Source of the DNA: Puccinia triticina
Lineage: Eukaryota > Basidiomycota > Pucciniomycetes > Pucciniales > Pucciniaceae
Reading direction: 5' to 3'
Length of the DNA stretch: 64,000 bases
NCBI RefSeq assembly: GCF_026914185.1
Contig: NC_070559.1
Coordinates: 3,038,001 to 3,102,000 of the forward strand
The translations under genes and the position numbers were made by a program. Below are positions 1-11,077 of the stretch, piece by piece. Below the pieces are notes generated by a model. It worked only from the letters and a program-made list of their open reading frames with translations, was not told where the DNA came from and ran no database searches. Within the stretch, counting starts at the first letter, position 1. Every line of letters starts with the position of its first letter.

Positions 1-691
1 GTCCAAAATGGAACAAAGTCAAAATTGATTCAACTTCATTCAGACCATTCCGGTTTTTTTCCTGAACTTTCCCTGGAATATTTTTGAATATGGCTGACCA
101 TGCCTCACAGAAGCATGGTCATATACATAAAACAACACCTACATCTCACAGTGCATCTAGGGCAGTTGGCAAGGAGCTTGGGTGGGGTTGATCAGCAAGA
201 TGTTGCATGTTCACCCCCTTTTGTCTACCTAACTTGCCCAAACCTTGTTTTGAGCCTTTGAAAACCTGAAAAGGCCCGTAACCATTCCAAAATACACACA
301 AAAGCAATTCAGAACTGCGTTGGGAATCCAAAATAATTTTGGATTGTCTTGCAGTAGGGTTCCTGGAATTTTCCAGTGGAAACGCCAACAGTCTGGCGAC
401 GGTCCCCCCTTGCAGGCAGAACAACCAAAATGATATTGGTTGGCAATCAAAATAATTTTGTTGGGCTTTGCCCGTGGTGTATCCAGCATCTATCCACAGC
501 TGGTACATCATAGCACAAATGCCATAACTGAGTATAAATTTGTTTGCCTTGCACAGCCAGCAGCGGCTAGTGTAGCTCATTCTGCCATGTGCACACACAG
601 CTTGTGATGTGCATCTTCTCAGGGCTAATCTGCTCAAGCAAAAACTGAGTTTTTTGACACCCCTCTCTCTACATTGGCACTGGGACAAGGG
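1..691. other. Left flank, no recognised gene
   Basis: No reading frame here resembles a known family. A 180-codon frame on the minus strand is open, but its composition looks like translated non-coding sequence. The stretch ends at the proposed outer boundary of a copia LTR at 692, so it is the sequence into which the copia element inserted, or an older repeat. Confidence 0.4.
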
Positions 692-704
692 TGTTGATAC
701 ACGC

Positions 705-1760
705 TGTGAGAACTCCTTTGGGATGGGTTTGCAGTTCTTTGAGGGGGAAATAACAATATGATATTCCAGCTAAGTAATACTACTGTTACAGGTGGTTTGA
801 AAGACCTGCCCCTCTATTATACTACAGAATTCTGACAACAAATTTATTTATTGTTGTGGCGTGACTTTTATGACGGAGAAAACTTGTATGTAGTAGTCTC
901 TATCAGACCTAGATCAGTTTTAACAAGTACAAGATGCGTATACAACCTCTATATGGCGAGATGGGCAAAGAATATAATCAAGTGAAAATATGTTTTGTTG
1001 GGTTTTTTTAATGGTTTCAGCAGAGGGAAATGATGATGAAGCGTGGTATGAGATTTCTATGTTAATGTATGATGACTGTGTCTTCCGTGATGATGGCAAA
1101 AATGAGGACTGGTGACCACTGAGCTGGGGTGCCTGGGTGATGATGGAAAAATGGTGGGAGGAGGGCCTCCTTATATATTCTTTTCTGAGTTATTTTTGCT
1201 GGTGAGGGCTGCACCCAAGGCATTTCTGCTGGTGGTAACCCTGTGGATTGCACTGCCTTCTGCAAGGGGTGCATAACTTAAACTGATGTTCCGCATGACA
1301 ATGTGTGATTTGTACTTTTTAAGGCAAAGGACGCCTAGGTTGGTTACACTGCCAAAGTGGAGGCTTTCTGACTGCATGCATTGATGTAAGGTCCGCAAAA
1401 ATCTGTTGAGTTGTTGAGTGGAGGCCTAGTCGCTGCAGTTTCCAACACGCAGGTTGCGTGAGGTGATCTGTAGCTAATAGTGGAGGCCTGCCTAACTAGT
1501 AAATCTAACTATACTCTTCTAAATATTCATGCCTTTTATGATTTATATGACTTTCCACCTGGGTATGGCCTGTACTAAACCTATAATTGTAACTAACTTC
1601 TAAACTAAAAGAGCTAGCTGGGTAGTTGAAGTGAGTGACTAGGGTTAAGTTTGTATGTAGAATCTATTTCTCTAATAATATTCTATCATATGCTAGTATT
1701 TTAGGCTGTAAGTTGAGGTTTTGACAGTTTTGTTGCACGCAACAGATCTGAATCACCACA
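705..1760 (-). repeat. 3' LTR of the LARD-like element
   Basis: This 1056-bp repeat is nearly identical to 4587-5642. On the minus strand it begins TGTGGTGATTC and ends GGAGTTCTCACA. The polypurine tract lies directly outside at 1761-1770, which marks it as the 3' LTR. Confidence 0.88.
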
Positions 1761-1770
1761 TCCCCCCCCC
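1761..1770 (-). other. Polypurine tract of the LARD-like element
   Basis: Nine consecutive G followed by A on the minus strand, immediately before the TG of the 3' LTR. This is the standard position of the plus-strand primer of LTR retroelements. It fixes the element's orientation. Confidence 0.8.
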
Positions 1771-4559
1771 AAATTAATGCTGTCCACAGCATTCCTAAGC
1801 AAGCAACAAAACTGTTGAGTCCTTCCCGCTAAGAAATTTATAGTCCCCTGATGTTGTTTTAAGTCCTTGAAAATTTTTGTACAAGTTTCTGTGCCTTCTT
1901 CCCTGTTCCTTGTGTTTTTCCGATTGGCTATTTGTGTTACATTGAGTCAACTCCAAATCGGTATTGTATCTTCCGATCTATACATCCTTTCCCTATCTCA
2001 AAATCTAGTATCTGTATGTCCTATGTAAACCTATTCCCCCTGCCACTCCTGAATCAAAGGATCCTAACTCTCTACAAGTATACTCTGTACCCCTGTTGTT
2101 GGCCCAAAGAAAAGGGATGTGGTTGATGATTCCCAACAGAAGTATAACATACGTCCCCCAGTTGATGAGTTAAACACTCTTGATTAACCTTCCCTCCAAC
2201 TGGCTTCCCGTATTCCTATGAATTTTTAAAATAACTCTTTCCTTCCGTCACATTGTACTCCTTTTAAGGCCTAACTATACTTCTATTTTCTCTACGAAAG
2301 AAAGGGTGATGTCGTCCAATATTACACCCATTTAAATTCTTCCCTATGTTTCCACCTCCTTCCATTTCATAATCCACATAGTCCAGAAAATCAAGCTAGG
2401 ATACCCTGTCTAAACCATAATTTCTTCCTTCTTCATCCACTTCCTAAAAATTTCCTATCCAGTCCTGAACTCGCTTTCTTGTCAAAACTCTTCTTCATAT
2501 TCCTTGTTGTTATTGCTTGTGCTAGTACTACTCTTGTATTTTCTTGTGTGCCTTCCTCATTTTATTTGATCTTCCAGTGATCTTATCTGAATTTCTTGCT
2601 TGTTATACATATTTTATCCAAAAGAAGTGATTCAGTACCTCTTGTTGTCCGTTGTATCTTCATGTATGATTCCTGCACCGTGACTTATTGATATTTCCAA
2701 CCAAAATTGATGTTAAGTTTTGAAATCACGTGATATAGGTGAGCTGCTGATCTGTCTTCCTCTTGACACTGCAGCTTAGGGTCATGCAGGACCTAGGGAT
2801 TCTTTCAAGTTGCAGTTTATGGTCATGCAGGACCCTGGGTTTTGCTTGAAATTTTGCAGTTTATGGTCTTGCAGGACCTTGGGTTTTCGTTGAATGTTGC
2901 AGTTTATGGTCTTTCAGGACCTTGGATTTTGCTTGAAATTTGCAGTTTATGGTCTTGCAGGACCCTGGGTTTTGCTTGAAAATTTTCAGTTTATGGTCTT
3001 GCAGGACCCTGGGTTTTGCTTGAAAATTGCAGTTTATGGTCATGCAGGACCCCTCAATTGTCCACTTTGTTCTTCTGATAGACGCTGCGCTGAGCTAGCA
3101 TCTTTTCGCAAAAGCCGCGCGCGCTTCTGTTTGCTGTTCCAAGTGTCACAACACTTGTGAAACCCCCTCATGACTTGCTGATACAGGCCTGTGATGCCCT
3201 TGCTGGCCCTCCGATCTTTGTCAAGTCCCGATCAATGCCAAGGATGCTGCACCTCGCCCGACAGCCACCGGTACGCCCAACGGCTCCGCCGATGATCGTC
3301 CCTTTTATTCTCCCTTTTTCCTTTGTTCTTGTTCCTGCCGTCTTACTAATTTTGAATTTTTGAATTGATGGTTATGTACGAGCAGTGCCTCCACCTCGTA
3401 ACCGCGGCCACGCTTGCTTATTGCCGAACATCTCAGCTTGCTTCAACCGCCCGTATGGCCAAGTACTCCGCGATTGATTGACCTCCACCCTTGCAGAATC
3501 AAACTAAAAGATATCAAATACCAAAAAAAACCATTGTCCGCCGAAGCACCAATCCTCCGCGCGCATCCATTCTCAGCTACCTCAAGACAAATCTGCTCTA
3601 TTTGCTCAATGCCAAAACTTCTCCCCTGCGTTGTCAGCCATTCGTGCAAAGGCCGATTATACACTCTGCACCGTTGTTAGCCTATCCTAGCCTGCGTCAT
3701 TGACGATCTATCCGAGCTGTCCTCAGCTGATCTTTGAATATAAAAAGCAGCTCCATTGTTGCCGGTCTCTTCCCCCCTATGTCCTCGTTTCTTCTGTAAG
3801 ATTTCTGCTACTGAATATCCAAGGTTGTGTTGTCAAGCATTTGCGCGTAGGCCAATCATTTGATTCCACAATCCCCTGTTTATCCTTGAATATATAAAAA
3901 ATAGCACCATAGTCGCCTATTCTTTCCCCCGTGATTGAATCCATTGATGACTGTTCTTCCCCGCTATTGGCACCAAAACTGTTGTATATAAAAACCCTTG
4001 CAGTCGTAAGATTTTGTCCGCTAGGTCCTGGCTAAAAGAAGCCGCAAAAAGAAAAAAAAAACCCTGCTAATACATGAAACTTTCCCAATTCTATCTGCTA
4101 TTCCATTGCAAGTGACATCTACCATAATTATCCTTTGTATGTATGCTTCTCTAATTTGTGTATTAATTCTAATGTTACTAATTATGAACAAAAGTTGAGC
4201 TTTACAAGCGCAAGATAGTTCACTGTTTTAAAAAATGTGATTGAACCAGCCAAAGAGAGAGCTTGTTTCCCGCCACGATGTATTGAAATTGGATGAATGT
4301 AATGTGAAATCTCGGCAACCTGAATGAGAAGCACTCTGGATGATTTTGAAAGTACTTTTGTATAAAAGTATAGAAAGTTTACCCTCTTGTCTGGGAGGCC
4401 TGTGCTGTATCTGATCTGCAGAAAGTGAATTTATGATTTTCCAAATTGAAGTCCTAGGGTGCTCCTGTCACAACCGTCCTCTTGAGGTTAGCCGCAGTAT
4501 GTTATAGGTTTTTTTTTTTTTTTTGTTGATCTTGATGATTATTTACTGATCTTCTTGAA
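1771..4559. other. Non-coding interior of the LARD-like element
   Basis: Short frames in every phase, none resembling gag or pol. It contains the 43-bp tandem array at 2770-3055 and a long T run near 4509-4525. The interior presumably carries the packaging and dimerisation signals that let a partner element mobilise it; none can be pinpointed by eye. Confidence 0.6.
2770..3055. repeat. Seven-copy tandem repeat, period 43-44 bp
   Basis: Copies start near 2770, 2812, 2856, 2899, 2942, 2986 and 3029. Each has the core GTTTATGGTC followed by GCAGGACCCTGGGTTTTGC; the first copy is the most diverged. Short frames that pass through it translate the repeat on both strands and are not genes. Confidence 0.9.
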
Positions 4560-4586
4560 GGTTGTTGCCACTGTTGGGACACCAGA
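4560..4586 (-). other. Primer-binding-site region of the LARD-like element
   Basis: Directly inside the 5' LTR the minus strand reads TCTGGTGTCCCAACAGTGGC. A TGG two bases inside the LTR is the usual place for pairing with a tRNA 3' CCA. I cannot name the primer tRNA. Confidence 0.55.
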
Positions 4587-5642
4587 TGTGAGAACTCCTT
4601 TGGGATGGGTTGGCAGTTCTTTGAGGGGGAAATAACAATATGATATTCCAGCTAAGTAATACTACTGTTACAGGTGGTTTGAAAGACCTGCCCCTCTATT
4701 ATACTACAGAATTCTGACAACAAATTTATTTATTGTTGTGGCGTGACTTTTATGACGGAGAAAACTTGTATGTAGTAGTCTCTATCAGACCTAGATCAGT
4801 TTTAACAAGTACAAGATGCGTATACAACCTCTATATGGCGAGATGGGCAAAGAATATAATCAAGTGAAAATATGTTTTGTTGGGTTTTTTTAATGGTTTC
4901 AGCAGAGGGAAATGATGATGAAGCGTGGTATGAGATTTCTATGTTAATGTATGATGACTGTGTCTTCCGTGATGATGGCAAAAATGAGGACTGGTGACCA
5001 CTGAGCTGGGGTGCCTGGGTGATGATGGAAAAATGGTGGGAGGAGGGCCTCCTTATATATTCTTTTCTGAGTTATTTTTGCTGGTGAGGGCTGCACCCAA
5101 GGCATTTCTACTGGTGGTGACCCTGTGGATTGCACTGCCTTCTGCAAGGGGTGCATAACTTAAACTGATGTTCCGCATGACAATGTGTGATTTGTACTTT
5201 TTAAGGCAAAGGCCGCCTAGGTTGGTTGCACTGCCAAAGTGGAGGCTTTCTGACTGCATGCATCAATGTAAGGTCCGCAAAAATCTGTTGAGTTGTTGAG
5301 TGGAGGCCTAGTCGCTGCAGTTTCCAACACGCAGGTTGCGTGAGGTGATCTGTAGCTAATAGTGGAGGCCTGCCTAACTAGTAAATCTAACTATACTCTT
5401 CTGTATATTCATGCCTTTTATGATTTATATGACTTTCCACCTGGGTATGGCCTGTACTAAACCTATAATTGTAACTAACTTCTAAACTAAAAGAGCTAGC
5501 TGGGTAGTTGAAGTGAGTGACTAGGGTTAGGTTTGTATGTAGAATCTATTTCTCTAATAATATTCTATCATATGCTAGTATTTTAGGCTGTAAGTTGAGG
5601 TTTTGACAGTTTTGTTGCACGCAACAGATCTGGATCACCACA
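4587..5642 (-). repeat. 5' LTR of the LARD-like element
   Basis: Partner of 705-1760, the same length to the base. The ACGC target duplication follows at 5643-5646. No TATA motif was confidently assigned. Confidence 0.88.
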
Positions 5643-6337
5643 ACGCATGCCCGTCCCCCTGGTGCACACCCATGCCCACACCCTTCAAAAAGGGTGTGTG
5701 GGGCTGCACACCCTTTGGAAAGAGTGTGTGGGGCTGCACACCCTTTGGAAAGGGTGTGTGGCCCCACACGCCCTGTATTTGCGGAGGGCGTGCAAGTTAA
5801 AGGCCATGCACACCCCTGTATGGGGGTGCAAGGGCATGCATGCCCCCCTGTATGGGCGTGCACACCTCTACATGGGAAGGGCCGTGCCCTGTGCCTGCTT
5901 GGAAAGCAGGCATACACATCCCTGCTCGCTGAGAGCCCCTCGGCGGGCAGGTGTACATATACCTGCCTGACGAGAGCCCCTTGGCAGGCAGGTGTACATG
6001 TTATCAAGGTACGGAAACTGCACGGTACAGTCCGGCGGCAGTCAGCTCTCCACGTGTTGATCCCGGGTATCCAATCTCAGTTGTATTGCTAAACAAGGTT
6101 GACTAACCTGCATGGTACAGTCCGGCGGCGGTCAGCTCTCCACGTGTCAATCCCGGGTATCCAATCTTGGTGAGGAAAGAGAGAAGATCCCGGGCGTGCA
6201 AGAGCTGAACTGTACGTGCCCGGAAGTGACAGGGTTAGGGTTTGGTCCTGTCACTGACAGAGGCTAAACAACTATGTACATGTGTAAGTACATAGTTAAC
6301 CGTCAAGGTTTGCAAAAGTGTGTCCTGAACTCTAACA
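5643..6337 (-). repeat. Main part of the copia 3' LTR
   Basis: On the minus strand it begins TGTTAGAG at 6337, directly after the purine tract GTGGGAGGGG (6347-6338) that follows the copia pol remnant. It is rich in GC hairpins and includes a partial duplication: two units of about 100 bp at 6010-6170 share ACAGTCCGGCGGC and CACGTGT..ATCCCGGGTATCCAATCT. The remaining LTR end is inferred to be 692-704, across the LARD insertion. Confidence 0.6.
5689..5776. repeat. GC-rich tandem hairpin repeat in the copia LTR
   Basis: Three units of about 32 bp built on GGGTGTGTGGGGCTGCACACCC. Each can fold on itself because GGGTGTG pairs with CACACCC. Overlapping open frames on both strands are products of this repeat. 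Confidence 0.75.
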
Positions 6338-6359
6338 CCCCCTCCCACGCATGCAAACT

Positions 6360-6840
6360 CTAATTGACCAACCCAAGCTTTATCCCCGCCTCCACCATTT
6401 TTGTCGCACCAAGATGTTTTGTTAACACGTCCGCCACTTGATTTACCGTGCTATTCCATTCAAGTTTGATCCCATTCGCCCACACCAATTCATTTACAAA
6501 GTAAAATGCCCTTTGTAAATTTGGTTTTCTTCTTTGACGCGTTATCCGTTGCAATTAAGATTGCGGCTTCATTATCAACATGTATTGGGATTTGAGAATA
6601 TAGCTTGATGTCATCAAGTATGTTCATGATGTGCGCCAATCGCTGAGAACCTTCAGATAGCACCAAATATTCTGCCGCACATGTTGAAAGTGCCACCACT
6701 GTTTGTATTCTTGAGCCCCATGCTATCACATTGCCGCAATAAGTCATCACATATCCCATAGTTGATTGTTCATGTTCCCTGCCCCAGTTCACATCCGTCC
6801 ACAGTTGCAAGCCATAATAGCCTTTCAACCTATTAAGCAA
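6360..6840 (-). pseudogene. Copia Pol RNase H and C-terminal tail (broken)
   Basis: The minus-strand frame contains the copia RNase H pattern LWTDVNWG..STMGYV, then VALSTCAAEYLVLSEGSQ, which is the usual ALST.EAEY region just before the element's end. A second frame carries the terminal copia motif NQVADVLTKHLG, close to the canonical ADxxTK. The two frames overlap between 6490 and 6554, so at least one frameshift separates them. The 3' LTR begins 23 bases downstream. In life this part of Pol removes RNA from the RNA-DNA hybrid. Confidence 0.8.
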
Positions 6841-7289
6841 TTTATTTCCCCTTCAGCGGATATTTCACCAAATTATATTTAGTGTCCCACACGAGTCCTA
6901 CAACGCTTCTAGCCAAATTGAGTTGAAACACACAATCTCAATTTCTTCCCAAGACTCGGGTGTACTGAGAGAATTCTCTCATTCTGCTAGACATCCTAAA
7001 GGAGTATTTGACTTTTTTTAAATGTTTTTAATACAGCTAATACAACTCCTTGAAACAAGTCAGAATGGACATGCAGGATACTCAAGCCAAGCTGCCATTG
7101 TAACTCCACCTGAATGCACAAGAGTCTTTGTTGGCACAGTCACTGTGCAAGGTGCACAGTGACTGTGCATTAAAGCTTGGGTTGAGTCAAACCTTGAGTA
7201 AGGCTGGTGTAACACCACAAGCTTCCTCAGAGTTACCACATGTCAACTGCTCACAGTTGACACAGTTTTTTTTGCAGTGTAACACAGTC
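6841..7289. other. Insert interrupting copia Pol, with a perfect 16-bp hairpin
   Basis: Copia similarity stops near 7290 and resumes at 6840; roughly 450 bp between them have no Pol similarity. Inside is GCACAGTCACTGTGCA at 7134-7149 with its exact inverted copy at 7153-7168. I found no target duplication, so whether this is an insertion or replaced sequence is open. Confidence 0.4.
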
Positions 7290-7945
7290 CAATTTTTCTC
7301 ACTAGGATTTGTGCTGAAGCGCACCAGCAAGTTCACAGGGAATGATAGATCCGGTTGCATCCCACTAGACAGGTACATCAAAGAACCAAAGACTGATTGA
7401 TAGTCAGTGGCATTAACTGGTACACCAGAGTGAGTCTCGAGACTATCTTTACTAAGCGCCATTGTCCAAGGGTAGGTTTTCTGTTGGTACTTTTTCCACA
7501 ATCTTCTTTGCCATCAGAGTTTGGTCCAGGAAGATCCCATTGCGCTGTTGCTCAAAATTTATGCCAACAAGTTGCTCAACTTTGTCAGACCACTTGATTT
7601 CTAGGTCCTTCATCATTCCATTGCGCAATTGGTGTAATAAGGAGATGTCCAAAGCAACCGCAAAACCATTGTCAACATGCAACCAAATGATCACAAAACC
7701 GGCACCTTTCCGGAAAAGGTAGAGTGATGGTTCAATTTCACTGGCCACAAAACCTAACTTCCCAACTGTCTGCTTGAAGTATTTCCACCAACACCTGGCC
7801 ACTTGCTTCATCCCATACAGCGCCTTCTTCAACTTCATGACCTTTCCTTTCAGATGCAGAAAGATTTTGACAGGAGGTTGGTCAAAAAAATCTTCTTCTA
7901 TTGGACTGTAGCAATATGCAGAGCTAACGTTGAAGGTGGCACACT
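7290..7945 (-). pseudogene. Copia Pol reverse transcriptase segment (broken)
   Basis: The minus strand encodes the copia RT run AYCYSPIEED..QPP, then KLKKALYGMKQVARCWWK, matching the family's LxKALYGLKQAxRxW. The catalytic box reads HVDNGFAV, where functional copia elements have YVDD, so the second aspartate is replaced by asparagine. Further on come VFGSLMYLSSGMQPD and a VN.LVRFSTNPSEKNW region, both typical of copia between RT and RNase H. There is a frame change near 7460-7500. This enzyme could not have worked as it stands. Confidence 0.82.
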
Positions 7946-8223
7946 ACAAACATTGATGAATTTAGGAAGGCATATATTGATCAAATTATATTGATCAATT
8001 CTTTTTTTTTTGAAATTTATCTTCATTTTTTTTCTTCCTGCAACATCATAGCCCTTCTGTCATCTCTCTCTCTCTTTATTTACCCCTGTCTTAGTTTCAA
8101 CCACAGTAAAAGCTTCATTTTGTTATAACCAGATCCAATTGGTAATTTTTACATACTCCAATGAATTCTTTGTGAGCAAACATAGTCTGTTAAGTCAGCC
8201 AGGAAGAGGGGGTAAGGGGGGGA

Positions 8224-8224
<1 letters not shown>

Positions 8225-8261
<37 letters not shown>
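8225..8261. repeat. G homopolymer, 37 bases
   Basis: An uninterrupted run of 37 G on the plus strand in a G-rich context that starts near 8205. Such runs are prone to sequencing and assembly length error and can form quadruplexes. Confidence 0.95.
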
Positions 8262-8262
<1 letters not shown>

Positions 8263-9602
8263 TTGGGAGAGTCATCAATTATTTTTCCTTTAAACTTGCA
8301 GAGTTGAAACCTACTTTCCAGAAAAAAAAATCAGTTTCAAGATATCACCCTGAGCTACACCCATTTTGTTCAAATTTAATGGCTTATTTATATGACTCAT
8401 CATATCTAATATCCTATATTTCTTTGTGGCCTGAGATTGATTTTGTAATAACATTTGTACCAGATTGGATTAAGTTGTCTTTTGTTTGTCTTTTCACCAG
8501 GGGAGAAAGTGTGGCACTCTCTGGAGAGTGCCAGACCATAAATTCTTTCAGTAACCCTGGTGAATATCAAGCATGTAAACATGCGCAACACATAAGCAAC
8601 TCAAGCATGTGTCAATGTGATGTTATGTTCAACTCAGGCTAATATCATCTGCAATCTAACCTCATGGCAATTTCCATATCTTCACCTGACCCAAGGATCA
8701 ACTCCAGTGTGACGCAACTTGAGCCCCTTTTGTGGGTGTTTCAGCTGAGGATCCTGCAAGTCATGTGTCCATCAGAGAAGGTCAATCTGGTTCAACTTCA
8801 CTGTGACCAAGGAGCCTCAACAGATGAATCCAGAAGTGCATCATACCTGCAGATGCGCACATCTTGGTTCAGGTTATCATTTTGAGGTGGTACAATCCAG
8901 CTATTCTGTCAGATAAACCTGAGGTGGGAGGGGGTGACAGAAACCTCATCTCTTTTCTGCATGGCATGTTGCAACATGCTGTCCAGGCAAAAATGTTTTC
9001 AATTGTGATGTAATTAGCAGAGTTTTTTTTCAAATCACCTGACCAGTTGAAACCCATGATTGCCCAAGCTCCACTGTATCTCAGTCAATCATCACCAGAT
9101 GAAGAGTGGCTCAGGTATCCAGTCCTATAAATCATATATCATCCCATAATGAATGCTGTGTAGGCAGACATGGGAATCTTTCTGCCTGCACATGTGGTGT
9201 TTGTTTTATCACTGCTTTGAGGATGCTGGGAGGTTGATTTTTTTCACCACATTGATAAATGTCCAGTAACACTGCTCCTGGCAATGCCTCTTGTCTCTGA
9301 GGTTACTGGTGTTAATTTGTTGGATTTTTGATAGTGTGCCTGCCTGCATCATTTGAAATATAGCAAACAAATACCACCCCCTGGTCCTTGTCCTCAAGCT
9401 ATTGAAAGTTGCTTTGTGTTCCTCAGCTAACTGCTTGCTTGTGCTGCACCTAGAAAAACCGCATTGGTTTGTTCAATGTGCAGGTGCCATGCCAGAGGCA
9501 CATGGAAAAGAGTGATTCACAATGATTGGTATTTAGTGACTGCCTAACAGCAGGCATCTAGCCATATCTCACTGTCTTGGATGTCTCAACTTCTGTTGGA
9601 GT

Positions 9603-9619
9603 GGGGGGGGGGGGGGGGG
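9603..9619. repeat. G homopolymer, 17 bases
   Basis: Seventeen consecutive G on the plus strand. Confidence 0.95.
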
Positions 9620-10090
9620 CTGTTGTGGCAAATCCTTTGAGACCTCCAGGCTGAGCCAGAGCGGCTGGCTGGCCATATAAGGAAATCATGATCCAGGTCA
9701 GCCAGGGATTGGGCTTTCTTGCACAAACCTCAGTCTCTTGTCTCTCTTGACAGAAGCAACGTTGGGTTGCGTGCTTGGGGTGTTGAACCAAGGGTTAGTC
9801 ACTTCGCCTGTTGCCCCTAACCTAAGCTTGCGCATTTGCCTGATTTAAATGTCACCATGTGCTGCCAGCAAGCTAAAGATGTAGTCTGCTGGCCAGTTAG
9901 GGCTGAAGGTGCAAAAGCAAGGTTGCACGTAGTCCAACACTGTAATTTTCATGCATTGTGTTCACATTGACTTATTTTGATTTCAGGTGAAGAACATGAC
10001 CAAGAGGCTACATGGATGGGAATTCTATAGCCCATTTGGGGAAAAGAAGTGCTGCGCCCGTTTGATGTTTCCTTCCTCATAGCCTAGACT

Positions 10091-11077
10091 TGTCAGCCTT
10101 AGAGATACATCAAGTATCCAAAAGACTGCAATAACTTAGTAAATAATAATTATTATTAAATTATTATTGCAGAATCAGATTCTTCATCATAAATTAAGGG
10201 GGGTCACCCACTTAAAGTACCCCCTTATTCCTATTCCTTCATGTACTAATTGTATAAATAAGAATTGGCCCCAGAAAGCGCCCAAAAATAATATTACATA
10301 CATAAATTTAGTAAAACAAACAATGTACACAAAATTAAACTGTTGTACATTAATGAGTAATATCACTCGTGTAAAAATACCCCGTGAAAGTATTATGTAG
10401 ACTTCTACTGAAGCTCTTTCACATGACAATTGGTTATAAACATGTCATGTGACAGAGTCAGGGAAATTAGTCTATTACAATACAATTAAATTACCCACAG
10501 CCAAGCCCTTTTCACGGCTACACCCCTGGATACTCCCATAGGGAGAAAAGGACTCAGTGTTTACACCCACTGAAGTCCCCTCTATAAATAGAGGCCTATT
10601 TGGCCCTCAGGAAAAGATCCCCCAGACCATTCACCGCCCATAAACTGTAAGTTTGCCGTGAATATTCTCCTCTGCTACTACTGTAGCCCTTTTTTTCCTT
10701 TAAACCATCCCCAGCACATAAAATCCACTGGATTAAACCTTTAAATATCAAAAATCCCTTATTAGCATATTTACAAGCTTTATCCTTAAAAGTAGTTGCT
10801 GTAAGATCTCCGCCTCTGACAAGCAGCCAATCAGCTTAAGCGCTTACCACCTACTTTTTACGCCAAATTTATTCCCTGTAATTAATAATTATATATTATT
10901 AATTACATAATAAATCCTCCTCTTTTTAAAAGAGTGTTTAAAAACCCTTTTAGTGGCTAAATTACCACGTAACAAGCTTAGTAATTTACATTACTAGTGT
11001 TTACATCAGCACAGTTATAGTGCTAGGGCCCAAAACCCTCAATTTTGACGGGTTGTTGCCCTAAGCTTCATAAACAG
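10091..11077 (+). repeat. LTR-like AT-rich stretch sharing its first 14 bases with the X-family LTR
   Basis: It starts with TGTCAGCCTTAGAG, the same 14 bases that open the X-family LTRs, then diverges completely. The palindromic box CCTCTATAAATAGAGG at 10579-10594 contains TATAAATA and could be a promoter. No coding frame is convincing. It may be an LTR of a related family, invaded at 11078 by the solo LTR and continuing beyond 12044, but no other boundary was found. Confidence 0.35.

Larger units (their letters stand above)
705..5642 (-). mobile_element. Complete non-autonomous LTR retrotransposon (LARD-like)
   Basis: Two direct repeats of exactly 1056 bp (705-1760 and 4587-5642) flank a 2.8-kb internal region with no convincing coding sequence. 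Both repeats begin TG and end CA. The 4-bp duplication ACGC sits at 701-704 and 5643-5646. A run of G ending in A (minus strand, 1770-1761) abuts one LTR as a polypurine tract, and a primer-site-like sequence abuts the other, so the element points along the minus strand. The LTRs differ at about eleven positions by eye, roughly 1%, which means a recent insertion. Lacking gag and pol, it must have used proteins made by another element. Confidence 0.88.
692..7990 (-). mobile_element. Truncated Ty1/copia retrotransposon (minus strand), interrupted by a younger element
   Basis: Read on the minus strand, the element runs from a reverse transcriptase segment (about 7945 down to 7290) through RNase H (6840-6360), a purine tract (6347-6338) and an LTR that begins TGTTAGAG at 6337. 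I infer that the LTR ends at 692, where the minus strand reads GTATCAACA. That makes inverted TGTT/AACA ends, with a 4.9-kb element inserted close to the LTR end. The 5' half (gag, protease, integrase, 5' LTR) is missing. The right-hand limit near 7990 is only where similarity fades. The family call from RT and RNase H is firm; the LTR extent is inference. Confidence 0.7.
7946..10090. other. 2.1 kb with no recognised gene
   Basis: No frame here matches a family I know. It holds two homopolymer tracts (G runs at 8225-8261 and 9603-9619) and CT-rich stretches near 8040-8095. The longest frame (8139-8642) runs straight through the first G tract and is not credible as a gene. Confidence 0.5.

Noticed and set aside
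146..688. 180-codon minus-strand gene
   Set aside because: No domain or family resemblance, composition like translated non-coding DNA, and a second frame overlaps it.
2770..3055. CRISPR-like array
   Set aside because: Units are contiguous and diverged, with no unique spacers; it is a minisatellite in a eukaryotic retroelement.
5546..6092. Cys/Pro/His-rich small proteins on either strand
   Set aside because: Products of the GC-rich tandem hairpins in the copia LTR.
8139..8642. 167-codon gene with a Gly run
   Set aside because: The frame exists only because it crosses a G homopolymer of uncertain length.
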